In this document: piece after piece, positions 53,732-62,074 of the stretch
How positions within the stretch are numbered: the stretch's first letter is position 1
Layout of the letters: each line of letters begins with the position of its first letter
NCBI RefSeq assembly: GCF_009495745.1
Contig: NZ_WIDQ01000001.1
Location: forward strand, 496,001 to 560,000
From: Niveispirillum sp. SYP-B3756
GTDB taxonomy: Bacteria > Pseudomonadota > Alphaproteobacteria > Azospirillales > Azospirillaceae
Direction of reading: 5' to 3'
DNA: 64,000 nucleotides
Program-made: the position numbers and the translations under genes
Notes under the pieces: generated by a model
Databases searched by the model: none
Told to the model about the DNA's origin: nothing
Seen by the model: the letters and a program-made list of their open reading frames with translations, nothing else

Positions 53732-54310
53732 TCAACCCTTCGGCACGGCTTTCAGGTCGAAATCGACATCGACCTTCAGGGCCACCCATTGGTCGGTGGC
53801 CCATTGGCCCTGGCCGACGCCGAAATCACTGCGCAGCAGTGTCACCTTACCCTTGGCGCGGGTAGCGGCACCATCGGGGGACAGGGTGAAGGGCAGCACC
53901 AGCGGGCGGCTGACACCCTTCATGGTCAGGGTGCCTTCGGCCTCATAGGCATTGTCGCCGGTGCGGCGGAACGTGGTCGCCGTGAAGCTCGCCTGGGCAA
54001 ATTTGTCGATGGCGAACCAGTCGGCACCCGGCAGGCTGCCATCGCGCTGGGCATCACCGGTCTTGGCACTGGCCATGTCGATCAGCACCTCCACCTTGCC
54101 GCCCGCTTCGGGCTTGGCCGGGTCGAAATCGATCTTGGCGCTGAATTTCTCGAACTTGCCCTGGAAGCTCTGGCCCAGCTGGACGCCGGTAAAGCCCAGG
54201 CGGGACTGGGCCCCCTCCACCTGCCACTCGCCGGCTGCGGCGGGCAGGACCAGCAGGGCAAGGGTGGAACCCGCCAGCAGCAGGCGTTTCATCGCAGACA
54301 TCATGATCAT
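53732..54310 (-). CDS. YceI family periplasmic protein (upstream-coupled)
   Basis: A 192-residue YceI-like lipocalin-fold protein. Signal peptide MKRLLLAGSTLALLVLPAAA (starting near codon 7) is cleaved before GEWQVEGAQSRLGF. The YceI pattern continues with FEKFSAKIDFDPAKP, GSLPGADWFAIDKFAQASFT and FGVGQGQWATDQWVALKVDV. The fold binds isoprenoids such as ubiquinone-8 in relatives. The cytochrome b561 stop codon overlaps this ATG (TGATG). ATGs at 54304 and 54301 are alternative starts with better ribosome spacing. Confidence 0.88.
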   Translation of the reverse strand: MIMMSAMKRLLLAGSTLALLVLPAAAGEWQVEGAQSRLGFTGVQLGQSFQGKFEKFSAKIDFDPAKPEAGGKVEVLIDMASAKTGDAQRDGSLPGADWFAIDKFAQASFTATTFRRTGDNAYEAEGTLTMKGVSRPLVLPFTLSPDGAATRAKGKVTLLRSDFGVGQGQWATDQWVALKVDVDFDLKAVPKG

Positions 54311-54909
54311 CAACCTTTCCGGGGGGCCAGCCAGCGCGGCAGCATACTGCGCAGCACATGGTCGTGCAGGATCAGCGCGTGGCGCAGGGCCGCAGCAATA
54401 TGCACAAACAACAACGCCAGCAGGGTCCAGCCGCCCAGCCCATGGGCCGTTTCCGACAGGCTGTTCAAGGTTTGGCGCAGGGCGGCATCGGTGGGCACCG
54501 GCAGATGCGGGATCAGGAAATACCCGAACCAGCTGGTCGGCAGGTTCAGGGGGGAGACGGAAACCAGCAGCCAGCCGGACAGCGGCAGCCCCAGCAAAAG
54601 ACCATAGAAGCCCAGATGCGCCAGCCGCGCCCCCAGCTTCTCCAGGGCCGGCATGGCATCGGGCAGGGGCGGCGGCCGATGGCCCAGCCGCCAGACCAGC
54701 CGGATCAGCGTCAGCGCCAGCACGGTGATGCCCAGCGCCTTGTGCCATTGATAAAGATTGAAGGCCGTCATGCCCGGCGCCATCCGGGTCATGGTCAAGC
54801 CGCTGGCCAGCATCAGGAAAATGGCGGCGGCCGTCGCCCAGTGCAGTGCCATCGCAACCCCGCCATAGCGCGGATCGTGCTGGCCATCATGCGTTACCGT
54901 GCCCGTCAT
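54310..54909 (-). CDS. Cytochrome b561-type membrane haem protein
   Basis: A 199-residue four-helix membrane protein. Haem-ligand histidines are seen in ALHWATA (helix 1), QWHKALG (helix 2), ETAHGLGGW (helix 3) and HIAAALRH (helix 4). Helices are LHWATAAAIFLMLASGLT, LGITVLALTLIRLVW, LGFYGLLLGLPLSGWLLV and LLALLFVHIAAAL. Bacterial b561 proteins move electrons between quinol and periplasmic acceptors. Sandwiched between two YceI genes on one strand, a pairing known in other proteobacteria, it suggests quinone-linked redox of the YceI ligands. Confidence 0.88.
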   Translation of the reverse strand: MTGTVTHDGQHDPRYGGVAMALHWATAAAIFLMLASGLTMTRMAPGMTAFNLYQWHKALGITVLALTLIRLVWRLGHRPPPLPDAMPALEKLGARLAHLGFYGLLLGLPLSGWLLVSVSPLNLPTSWFGYFLIPHLPVPTDAALRQTLNSLSETAHGLGGWTLLALLFVHIAAALRHALILHDHVLRSMLPRWLAPRKG

Positions 54910-55005
54910 GGCCCCGGTCTCCTTGGATTTTTTGTTCCCTCATGCGCCGCCGGATACTCCCGCCCCTGGAAAAGGGGCGGGAGTATCAAGCACGCACCGG
55001 GAGGC

Positions 55006-55620
55006 TTACTTCTTCAGCTGCAATTCCGAACCGATGCGCAGCGTCACCTCGTCACCCACGGCGGGGACATAGGCGCTGACGCCGAATTCGGAACGCTTGA
55101 TGGTGGTCGTGGCGTCAAACCCGACGCTGTAGACCTTGTTGATGAAGTTCGGGCCGGCCTGGTTGAAGGTGACATCCAGGGTCACCGGCTTGGTCACGCC
55201 CTTCAGGGTCAGGTTGCCGGTCACCTTGGCCTTGTTCTTGCCGGTCAGTTCCACCTTGGTGCTCTTGAAGGTGGCCTTGGGGAACTTGGCGCCGTCAAAG
55301 AAGTCCGGCGACAGCAGATGCTCGTTCAGCTCCTTCAGGTCGGTGGAGATGGCGGTGACATCCACCGTTACGTCCAGCGCCGACTTGGCCGGGTTGGCGG
55401 CGTCCAGCACCAGCGTGCCCTCAGCCTTGGGGAACGCGCCGTAATAGGTGGAATAGCCAAGGTGGTTGATGGCGAAGACGACCTTGGTGTGGGTCGGCTC
55501 CACCGCATAGGTACCGGATTTCACGGTCGCCGGGTCTTTGGTCAGATCCTGGGCGAAGCCCTGGCCGGCGGTCAGCAGCAGGGCGGCACCGAACAGACCG
55601 GCGATAAGGGTACGGGACAT
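55006..55620 (-). CDS. YceI family periplasmic protein (first of the cluster)
   Basis: A 204-residue YceI protein. Signal peptide MSRTLIAGLFGAALLLTAGQ, cleaved near FAQ. Core motifs YAVEPTHTKVVFAINHLGYS (about 37-56), HLLSPDFFDGAKFPKATF and GNLTLKGVTKPVTLDVTFNQ are the YceI signature, ending TLRIGSELQLKK. It leads the cytochrome b561-YceI set, with 96 bases to cytochrome b561. It likely binds a polyisoprenoid in the periplasm. The gene is divergent from sucC. Confidence 0.92.
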   Translation of the reverse strand: MSRTLIAGLFGAALLLTAGQGFAQDLTKDPATVKSGTYAVEPTHTKVVFAINHLGYSTYYGAFPKAEGTLVLDAANPAKSALDVTVDVTAISTDLKELNEHLLSPDFFDGAKFPKATFKSTKVELTGKNKAKVTGNLTLKGVTKPVTLDVTFNQAGPNFINKVYSVGFDATTTIKRSEFGVSAYVPAVGDEVTLRIGSELQLKK

Positions 55621-56013
55621 GGACAGCTACTCCGTCTTGGTGGGGTTCAACATGGGGGCCACGATGACCCAGAATCCGCTTTGCCACTATCCGGCATATT
55701 CGGGACGCAATGTTTCACCCAGCGCAACAATCACCGCGCTGTAGTGGCCCCGCCGCCGTTACATGGCACCCTTGCTGCAGATGCGTGCCCTTCAAGGGGT
55801 GGGCTGTCGCTCAGCCTTGTGCCGCCAAGGGTGGGGTCATCACCGCCCTGTGCGGCAGTGCGCAAATCATTGTGCACCGGGGAGACCTTTGGACGGTTGA
55901 TCCCGGTTGGCATAGTGCTAAAGTGCCGCCCGCGTGGGGACGGACCCTGCGCGCGGTCCGTTGACACCCGTCGCGGCCGGCCCGTCTCCCATCCAGAGCA
56001 AGACGGCTGACCT
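55621..56013. other. Divergent regulatory region between YceI and sucC
   Basis: A 393-base gap. The sucC side (about 55880-55930) has TTGGAC and TTGATC elements with TAGTGC and TAAAGT sequences at promoter-like distances, but no clean match. No confident RNA gene or reading frame was found. A promoter for the sucCD operon is expected in this region. Confidence 0.4.
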
Positions 56014-57210
56014 ATGAATATTCATGAGTACCAGGCCAAGGGCCTGTTGAAGAAGTACGGTGTCGCGGTTCCGCGCGGCGGCGTTGCCTATACGCCCGAG
56101 GAAGCGGCCAAGGTCGCGCAGGAGCTGGGCGGCCCCGTCTGGGTGGTCAAGTCGCAGATCCATGCCGGTGGCCGTGGCGCTGGTCGTTTCCAGAACGACC
56201 CGAACGGCAAGGGCGGCGTCCGCGTCGTCAAGAGCGTGGAAGACGTGCAGGCCAATGCCGCCGCCATGCTGAACCAGGTGCTGGTCACCAAGCAGACCGG
56301 TGCGGAAGGCAAGGAAGTCAAGCGCCTCTATATCGAGGAAGGCGCTGACATCAAGCGCGAGCTGTACCTGTCCATGCTGATGGACCGTGGCTCTTCCCGC
56401 GTCACCATCGTCGCTTCCACTGAAGGCGGCATGGAGATCGAGGAAGTGGCCCACAGCCACCCGGAGAAGATCACCAAGGTCGCCATCGACCCGGTGCAGG
56501 GCCTGCAGGGCTATCACGCCCGCAAGGTCGCCTTCGCCCTGGGCCTGGAAGGCAAGCAGGTTGGTGCCGCTGCCAAGTTCATGGCCGCCATGTACAAGGC
56601 GTTCATCGACCTGGACATGAGCATGGTGGAAATCAACCCGCTGGTCGTGACCGGTGCGGGTGAGGTCATCGCGCTCGACGCCAAGGTGAACTTCGACGAC
56701 AACGCGCTCTACCGTCACCCCGACGTGGAAGAACTCCGCGACGAGGACGAGGAAGAGGCGTCGGAGACCGAGGCCACCAAGCACGGCCTGAACTATGTGA
56801 AGCTGGATGGCAATATCGGCTGCATGGTGAACGGCGCTGGTCTGGCCATGGCCACCATGGACATCATCAAGCTGTATGGCGGTGAGCCGGCGAACTTCCT
56901 GGACGTTGGCGGCGGCGCCACCAAGGAGCGCGTCACCACGGCGTTCAAGCTGATCCTGTCCGACCCGAATGTCGAAGGCATCCTGGTCAACATCTTCGGC
57001 GGCATTATGCGCTGCGACGTGATTGCGGAAGGCGTCGTTGCCGCCGCCCGCGAAGTCAGCTTGCATGTTCCGCTGGTTGTTCGTCTGGAAGGCACGAACG
57101 TCGATCTCGGCAAGAAGATCATGGCCGAATCCGGCCTGCCCATCCTGTCGGCCGACAATCTGGCCGACGCCGCCGAGAAGATCGTGAAGGCCGTGAAGGA
57201 GGCCGCGTAA
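56014..57210 (+). CDS. sucC: Succinyl-CoA synthetase beta subunit
   Basis: A 398-residue ATP-grasp enzyme. [20 protein letters not shown] starts the family; [20 protein letters not shown] follows. The nucleotide-binding ATP-grasp core contains [20 protein letters not shown], and the CoA-ligase end includes [17 protein letters not shown] and [17 protein letters not shown]. With SucD it makes ATP or GTP from succinyl-CoA. It ends one base before sucD. Confidence 0.96.
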   Translation: MNIHEYQAKGLLKKYGVAVPRGGVAYTPEEAAKVAQELGGPVWVVKSQIHAGGRGAGRFQNDPNGKGGVRVVKSVEDVQANAAAMLNQVLVTKQTGAEGKEVKRLYIEEGADIKRELYLSMLMDRGSSRVTIVASTEGGMEIEEVAHSHPEKITKVAIDPVQGLQGYHARKVAFALGLEGKQVGAAAKFMAAMYKAFIDLDMSMVEINPLVVTGAGEVIALDAKVNFDDNALYRHPDVEELRDEDEEEASETEATKHGLNYVKLDGNIGCMVNGAGLAMATMDIIKLYGGEPANFLDVGGGATKERVTTAFKLILSDPNVEGILVNIFGGIMRCDVIAEGVVAAAREVSLHVPLVVRLEGTNVDLGKKIMAESGLPILSADNLADAAEKIVKAVKEAA

Positions 57211-57211
57211 C

Positions 57212-58084
57212 ATGGCCGTTCTCGTTAACAAAGACACCAAGGTCATCTGCCAGGGCTTTACCGGCGCGCAGGGGACTTTCCATTCCGAACAGGCCATCGC
57301 CTATGGCACCAAGATGGTCGGCGGCGTGACGCCCGGTAAGGGCGGCTCCAAGCATCTGGACCTGCCGGTGTTCGACACCGTGGCCGATGCCGTGTCGAAG
57401 ACCGGGGCCAATGCCTCGGTCATCTATGTGCCGCCGCCGTTCGCCGCCGACGCCATCCTGGAAGCCATTGATGCCGAACTGCCGCTGGTGGTCTGCATCA
57501 CCGAAGGCATTCCGGTGCTGGACATGGTGCGCGTCAAGCGCGCGCTCGCCAACAGCGCGACCCGTCTGGTCGGTCCGAACTGCCCGGGCGTCATCACCCC
57601 GGACGAGTGCAAGATCGGCATCATGCCGGGCCACATCCATCGCCGTGGCAAGATCGGCATCGTGTCCCGTTCCGGCACGCTGACCTACGAAGCTGTGGCG
57701 CAGACGACGGCGGCTGGCCTGGGCCAGACCACCTGCATCGGCATTGGCGGTGACCCGGTCAACGGCACCAACTTTGTCGACGCGCTGGAGATGTTCGCCA
57801 AGGATCCGGAAACCGAAGGCATCATCATGATCGGCGAGATCGGTGGTGACGCTGAGGTGATGGGTGCGGAATACATCAAGGCTTCCGGTCTGAAGAAGCC
57901 GGTCGTCGGCTTCATCGCCGGTCGCACCGCCCCGCCGGGCCGCCGCATGGGCCATGCCGGTGCCGTGATCTCTGGCGGTAACGACACCGCCGAGTTCAAG
58001 GTGGAAGCGATGCGCGCTGCCGGTATCCATGTCTCCGAAAGCCCGGCCAGCCTGGGTTCGACCATGGTGAAGGCGCTGGGCTGA
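57212..58084 (+). CDS. sucD: Succinyl-CoA synthetase alpha subunit
   Basis: A 290-residue SucD. CoA-binding region [20 protein letters not shown] and GGVTPGKGG, the [20 protein letters not shown] stretch and the phospho-His loop [14 protein letters not shown] (His near 247) are all intact. Its ATG lies two bases after the sucC stop. sucAB does not follow (cmk does), unlike in many relatives. A terminator lies at 58125-58158. Confidence 0.96.
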   Translation: MAVLVNKDTKVICQGFTGAQGTFHSEQAIAYGTKMVGGVTPGKGGSKHLDLPVFDTVADAVSKTGANASVIYVPPPFAADAILEAIDAELPLVVCITEGIPVLDMVRVKRALANSATRLVGPNCPGVITPDECKIGIMPGHIHRRGKIGIVSRSGTLTYEAVAQTTAAGLGQTTCIGIGGDPVNGTNFVDALEMFAKDPETEGIIMIGEIGGDAEVMGAEYIKASGLKKPVVGFIAGRTAPPGRRMGHAGAVISGGNDTAEFKVEAMRAAGIHVSESPASLGSTMVKALG

Positions 58085-58124
58085 GCTTAACGCCAGACCA
58101 GAGCGACTTGATTGAAGTGAAGAG

Positions 58125-58158
58125 AACCCGCCGGGGCAGCCCGGCGGGTTTTTCTTTG
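58125..58158 (+). terminator. Terminator after sucD
   Basis: An 11-bp stem AACCCGCCGGG (58125-58135) pairs with 58140-58150 around GCAG and is followed by TTTCTTT. Confidence 0.88.
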
Positions 58159-58300
58159 GCCGGTTTGAATGTCGCTGACGCATGTCAATGAAACCCAGCC
58201 ATCTCTGGCGCATAAGCGGCATGGCTTGACGCTCCGGCCCTGCGCGGGCAAGGGTGCCGCCTGTGATTGTCCATTGCCGCTCTGGGGAGCCCTGACGCCC

Positions 58301-58963
58301 ATGTCCACCAAGCCTGTCATCGCCATCGATGGTCCCGCCGCCAGCGGCAAGGGCACGCTGGCCCGCCGCGTTGCCGAGGCCATGGGTTATGCGCTGCTGG
58401 ATACCGGCGCACTCTACCGGGCCGTGGGCCTGTCGATGATCCGGGCTGGCCAGGATGTGCGCGATGTGGAAGCCGCCATGGCGGCGGCGCGCGCCCTGGA
58501 TGCCGAGCGGATCGCCGAATTGACCTCCGACCCTGCCCTGCGCCAGGATGAAACGGCGCAGGCCGCCTCCATCGTTTCGGCCTATCCCGGCGTTCGGCAG
58601 GCCTTGCTGGAATTCCAGCGTGGTTTCGCAGCCAACCCGCCGGGCGACGCTGCGGGGGCCGTGCTGGACGGGCGGGATATCGGCACCGTCATTTGCCCCG
58701 ACGCGCCGGTGAAACTGTTTATCACCGCCTCGGTGGAGGTGCGGGCCGAACGCCGGTTCAAGGAACTCGGCGGAGCGGCGGCCGGTGTGGATTTCGACGC
58801 GGTGTTGGCCGACATGCGGGCGCGCGATGAACGCGACACCACCCGCGCCTTCGCCCCCCTGATACCAGCCGAGGATGCGGTGGTGGTGGATAATTCCGCC
58901 CTGGGCCCCGATGCGGCGTTTCAGGCGGCAATGGCCATAGTCCACACCAAATTAAAAGCCTAA
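58301..58963 (+). CDS. cmk: Cytidylate kinase
   Basis: A 220-residue CMP kinase. The P-loop IAIDGPAASGKGTLARRVAE (about 7-26) and YALLDTGALYRAVGL follow the family order. GRDIGTVICPDAPVKLFITA and AERRFKEL supply CMP binding, and RDERDTTRAFAPLIPAEDAV ends the core. It phosphorylates CMP and dCMP. In most alphaproteobacteria it stands between aroA and rpsA; here sucD is upstream and three inserted genes separate it from rpsA. The ATG at 58301 gives normal length. Confidence 0.94.
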   Translation: MSTKPVIAIDGPAASGKGTLARRVAEAMGYALLDTGALYRAVGLSMIRAGQDVRDVEAAMAAARALDAERIAELTSDPALRQDETAQAASIVSAYPGVRQALLEFQRGFAANPPGDAAGAVLDGRDIGTVICPDAPVKLFITASVEVRAERRFKELGGAAAGVDFDAVLADMRARDERDTTRAFAPLIPAEDAVVVDNSALGPDAAFQAAMAIVHTKLKA

Positions 58964-59226
58964 TCTATGATATTAAATTTCGCAAGGTCGCCCGAAAGCT
59001 CGACATCCTGCATTTTTAGTGGGCAGATTTGCATTTTCATTTCACAAAACCCCTTCCAAGCCCACTGCGGCAAGCATTATATCACTTATCTTTTTCCTGC
59101 GACCGCGGTAATGATAGATCGATAAAAGTAAAGTGAAGGCGTTGTCTTTCCGTTGCGAAAAACAGAACGATTAACGCTTAGCTTTTCATTTTATCCATTT
59201 TCTGATCTGCGCCTGAAGGAGGCGGC

Positions 59227-59928
59227 ATGAATCGCGTGCGCATGGTCAGTGCCTCCCGCCTCACAGGGGAGCGATTTGAAGCCGATACATTGCTGGGCCG
59301 GTCGATCAATGAATGGCGGCGACGCTACCCCATTGAGCTATCGCTTTATCTAGAAAATCAGGTCGGCCTTCCTACCCTTTATAATAAAGATATTGAACAG
59401 GCATTGTCTGAGGGAGATGACGACCTAATCCTCGCATTCCTGCATGATGACGTCACTCTGCTGGATTTTTTCTGGCCTGACAGGCTGGCGGAATGGACCC
59501 GCACCTTCGATATTGTCGGGTTGGCCGGAAACGTCCGACGCACCCCGTTCCAGCCGACTTGGGGCCATCTGCGCGACGCGGCGGGGGGTATTTTCCCCGA
59601 AGAGGAGGCGAACCTGTGCGGCGCCGTCGGGCATGGCGAGGTGTTTCCCAGTTCCATCGGCTATTACGGGAAACCCGGTCGGGAATGTCTTCTGATGGAT
59701 GGCCTGTTCCTGGCGGCGCGGGTGGAAGTATTTCGCCGTTCTGGCCTGCGGTTCGATCCGCGCTTCCCATTCCATTTCTATGATCTGGATTTTTGCCGGC
59801 AGGCAGAGGTTCTGGGTGTACGCATGGGGGTGGCGCCAATTCCCGCCCTGCACTGCAGCGGCGGCAGCTATCAGGGAGACCGTTGGCTAAAGGGTTACGG
59901 CGACTATCTGGCCAAGTGGGGAAGCTAA
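59227..59928 (+). CDS. Glycosyltransferase-like protein (GT-A, PF13712 type)
   Basis: A 233-residue GT-A fold protein. EGDDDLILAFLHDDVTLLDF (about 65-84) contains the nucleotide-sugar DxD-type motif (HDDV), and LLMDGLFLAARVEVFRRSGL with FHFYDLDFCRQAEVLGVRMG matches the Glyco_tranf_2_5 pattern. The N-terminal NTP-binding strand of larger GT2 enzymes is short. It follows a perfect ribosome site (AAGGAGG) in a locally AT-rich stretch. It probably transfers a sugar to a surface polysaccharide or glycoprotein; acceptor unknown. Confidence 0.7.
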   Translation: MNRVRMVSASRLTGERFEADTLLGRSINEWRRRYPIELSLYLENQVGLPTLYNKDIEQALSEGDDDLILAFLHDDVTLLDFFWPDRLAEWTRTFDIVGLAGNVRRTPFQPTWGHLRDAAGGIFPEEEANLCGAVGHGEVFPSSIGYYGKPGRECLLMDGLFLAARVEVFRRSGLRFDPRFPFHFYDLDFCRQAEVLGVRMGVAPIPALHCSGGSYQGDRWLKGYGDYLAKWGS

Positions 59929-60053
59929 TGTTTGTGTATCAACTTGAATGGCAGTTAGGAGAACATACCACCCCGACATAGCGCTCACGAAATTGCGCGT
60001 TTTTTGTCTGAAACGTAATATCAACCGACTTGTGGAAAGAAAACGGAGAAGCG

Positions 60054-60740
60054 ATGGAAACTAAAATTGTGTGCAGTGTGTGTGATAATAATGAATTTAA
60101 TATTCTTCAGTTATTGTGGCCTGGTTTGATTAATGATTGGCAGCTAAGTCCAAGGGAGGCTGAATATATCAACCGCCAGCAGGGCCAATGCTGCACCCGT
60201 TGCGGTGCCAACCTGCGCTCAATCGCGCTGGCCAAGGCAATGCTGAATGTGCTGGGGGTCAATGCCCCGCTGCTGGCCCTGGCATCCAGCAAACCACCGA
60301 CTCGCATCCTGGAACTGAACGAAGCTGGCAGCCTGACACCGGTGCTTCGTCATTTTCCCAATCATGTACTGGCCAAATACCCGGAAGTGGACATCCACAA
60401 GATGCCCTATGCTGACGGGTCGTTCGATATCGTCCTGCATTCCGACACGCTGGAGCATGTGGAGAACCCGGTTCACGGGCTGAAGGAATGCCGTCGTGTG
60501 CTCTCCCCCGGCGGGGCTCTGTGCTATACTGTTCCCATCGTTGTCGGCCGGATGAGCCGTAACCGCGCCGGCCTGTCGGGCAGTTACCATGGCGGCAGCG
60601 GCGTTGGTGCCAACGACTTGCTGGTTCATACTGAATATGGTGCCGATGCCTGGACACAGGTGATTGAAGCAGGCTTTTCGCAAGTGACTCTGACAGCGGT
60701 TGATTATCCGGCAGCCATCGCCATCACCGCCCGTGGCTGA
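60054..60740 (+). CDS. SAM-dependent methyltransferase with zinc-ribbon-like N terminus
   Basis: A 228-residue methyltransferase. A CSVCDNNEF ... CCTRCGANLRS pair (residues 7-10 and about 45-48) forms a probable zinc site, as in C-methyltransferases of sugar pathways. The SAM motifs are divergent: RILELNEAGSL stands in for motif I, and the motif II-like MPYADGSFDIVLHSDTLEHV is clear; VENPVHGLKECRRVLSPGGAL follows. The C-terminal end is short. It lies in the island between cmk and rpsA and probably modifies a sugar or small molecule with the neighbouring glycosyltransferase. Confidence 0.72.
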   Translation: METKIVCSVCDNNEFNILQLLWPGLINDWQLSPREAEYINRQQGQCCTRCGANLRSIALAKAMLNVLGVNAPLLALASSKPPTRILELNEAGSLTPVLRHFPNHVLAKYPEVDIHKMPYADGSFDIVLHSDTLEHVENPVHGLKECRRVLSPGGALCYTVPIVVGRMSRNRAGLSGSYHGGSGVGANDLLVHTEYGADAWTQVIEAGFSQVTLTAVDYPAAIAITARG

Positions 60741-60754
60741 GACATAGAGCGGAT

Positions 60755-60847
60755 CGCCAAAAGGTGAAATAACCTTTTGGCGTGAATTCGCTCGCAGGCA
60801 GACTCAGCTAGAGCTACCTGCGTTCGACGAAACGCAGGTAGCTCTAG
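60755..60847. repeat. Two perfect hairpins between the methyltransferase genes
   Basis: Stem 1 CGCCAAAAGGT (60755-60765) pairs with 60772-60782. Stem 2, 17 bp with CTAGAGCTACCTGCGTT (60808-60824), pairs with 60831-60847 around a six-base loop. Stem 2 is among the longest perfect hairpins in the window. The first may be a terminator of the preceding gene (no T run), the second may be a repeat-type structure. Confidence 0.7.
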
Positions 60848-60901
60848 AAACCCAAGCGCGGCGGGTGTACTGCCGGCAGGAAAGCAGAAAGGAATGCCGG
60901 T

Positions 60902-61630
60902 ATGCACGATACCGCCTATAAGATCGGTGCCAAATTCTTCGAGACCTATTGGCGCAGCGATTTCAGCAAGGTGTTGGAGCTGGGGGCCTGCAATGTCAAT
61001 GGCGCCCTGCGGGATTTCCGCCCCGAGGGTTCTGACTGGTGCGGGATGGATCTGGGGCCCGGCAACGGCGTCGATGTGGTGGCGGACGATCCCTATGTCT
61101 ATCCGTTCGAGGATGGCAGTTTTGATATCGTCGTTTCCTCATCCTGCTATGAACATGACCAGTTCTTCTGGCTGACCTTCCTGGAAATGCTGCGTGTCAC
61201 GCGGGAGGGGGGCTTCCTTTACATTAACGTGCCGTCCAACGGCGCCTATCACGCTTATCCGCAGGATTGCTGGCGTTTCTACCCCGATTCGGGTCTGGCC
61301 CTGGTGGCCTGGGCCAAGCGCATGAAGCTTGATGTAACGCTGGTGGAATCCTTCATCGCCACCCGCGAAGCCGATGTCTGGAACGATTGCGTGCTGGTTT
61401 TCGCCAAGGGCGCCCATAGCCCGCCGCCGACGCTGCTCTGCCAGACGATCCCCGGTTGTCACAATATCCGCTTGGCGGGGCAGGAGCAGTTGCTGAATGC
61501 CCGTGCCCTGACGGAAGATATGGTGATCAATCAGGTTCTGCAGAACCGGGTGAATTTTGCCATGAATGCCATGCAGACGGCCAATGGCGTGCTGACCCAG
61601 GCACAGGCAGCGCTGAACGGCCTAGGCTGA
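60902..61630 (+). CDS. SAM-dependent methyltransferase (class I)
   Basis: A 242-residue protein. The SAM motif VLELGACNVNGALRDF (near 24-39), the acidic loop CGMDLGPGNGVDVVADDPYV and the SFDIVVSSSCYEHDQFFWLT motif are visible, followed by VTREGGFLYINVPSNG. The C-terminal part (about 175-242) is a helical tail rich in Gln, Asn and Ala with repeated NARALTEDMVINQVLQNR-type segments. Target unknown; glycan or lipid methylation fits the neighbouring glycosyltransferase. AAGGA is 9 bases before the ATG. Confidence 0.75.
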   Translation: MHDTAYKIGAKFFETYWRSDFSKVLELGACNVNGALRDFRPEGSDWCGMDLGPGNGVDVVADDPYVYPFEDGSFDIVVSSSCYEHDQFFWLTFLEMLRVTREGGFLYINVPSNGAYHAYPQDCWRFYPDSGLALVAWAKRMKLDVTLVESFIATREADVWNDCVLVFAKGAHSPPPTLLCQTIPGCHNIRLAGQEQLLNARALTEDMVINQVLQNRVNFAMNAMQTANGVLTQAQAALNGLG

Positions 61631-61658
61631 GGCTGAGAAGCCGAGGTTGGGTATTGTA

Positions 61659-61686
61659 GCGGGGGCTGTCGAAAGGCAGCCCCCGC
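61659..61686 (+). terminator. Hairpin after the second methyltransferase
   Basis: A 10-bp stem GCGGGGGCTG (61659-61668) pairs with 61677-61686. No T run follows, so termination is only probable. It precedes the rpsA promoter. Confidence 0.45.
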
Positions 61687-61721
61687 CGCCGTATTCCAGG
61701 GGTCCATGCCGACTCTATCGG

Positions 61722-61750
61722 TTGCGGTGAGGCCGGTTTCCGGCTATATA
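61722..61750 (+). promoter_or_regulatory. Probable sigma-70 promoter of rpsA
   Basis: TTGCGG (61722-61727), a 17-base spacer and TATATA (61745-61750). Transcription would start near 61757, giving an untranslated leader of about 318 bases before the rpsA ATG. Confidence 0.65.
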
Positions 61751-61756
61751 GCCCGC

Positions 61757-62074
61757 CTTGCCCCGAAGGGCATGAAGGATCATGACGCGATGCGCTGCCG
61801 GGGACCGGATATGGGCCCGCTGGCTTTGCTCGCGTTCTGCTATTGAACGTCCTCGCCGCCGGTCTGGTGGCGTAGCCATGGGCTTTCATCAAGGGCGGCC
61901 CGCTGCCGTCCTCTTCGGGAACAGGAAAGCCAGCCTTCGGGCTGGCTTGGCAAAGTCGCCGGGTATGATGCCCGGTGCGGCGGTGGTGAAGCCACAGAAC
62001 CGGTTCGGGCGTGCCGGGGATGGGTGGATGCATCGTTTAGATCAACCCGAAACAGTCTGCCCATTGGAGTTTAC
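61757..62074 (+). ncRNA. Structured rpsA leader (putative autoregulatory 5' UTR)
   Basis: The leader contains the hairpin AAGCCAGCC-TTCG-GGCTGGCTT near 61926-61948 and GCCGGG/CCCGG pairs around 61958-61976. The ribosome site TTGGAGTTTAC lies at its end. In E. coli, free S1 represses rpsA by binding structured leader RNA. A similar mechanism is inferred here from length and hairpins only; no Rfam family was recognised. Confidence 0.4.

Larger units (their letters stand above)
61631..62074. other. Non-coding region upstream of rpsA
   Basis: A 444-base gap. In order: a GC hairpin (61659-61686), the rpsA promoter (61722-61750) and a 318-base transcribed leader with several hairpins. No protein-coding gene is credible here. 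Confidence 0.6.

Noticed and set aside
55880-55930. Precise sucCD promoter
   Set aside because: Several weak -35/-10 combinations are possible but none stands out, so only the region is noted.
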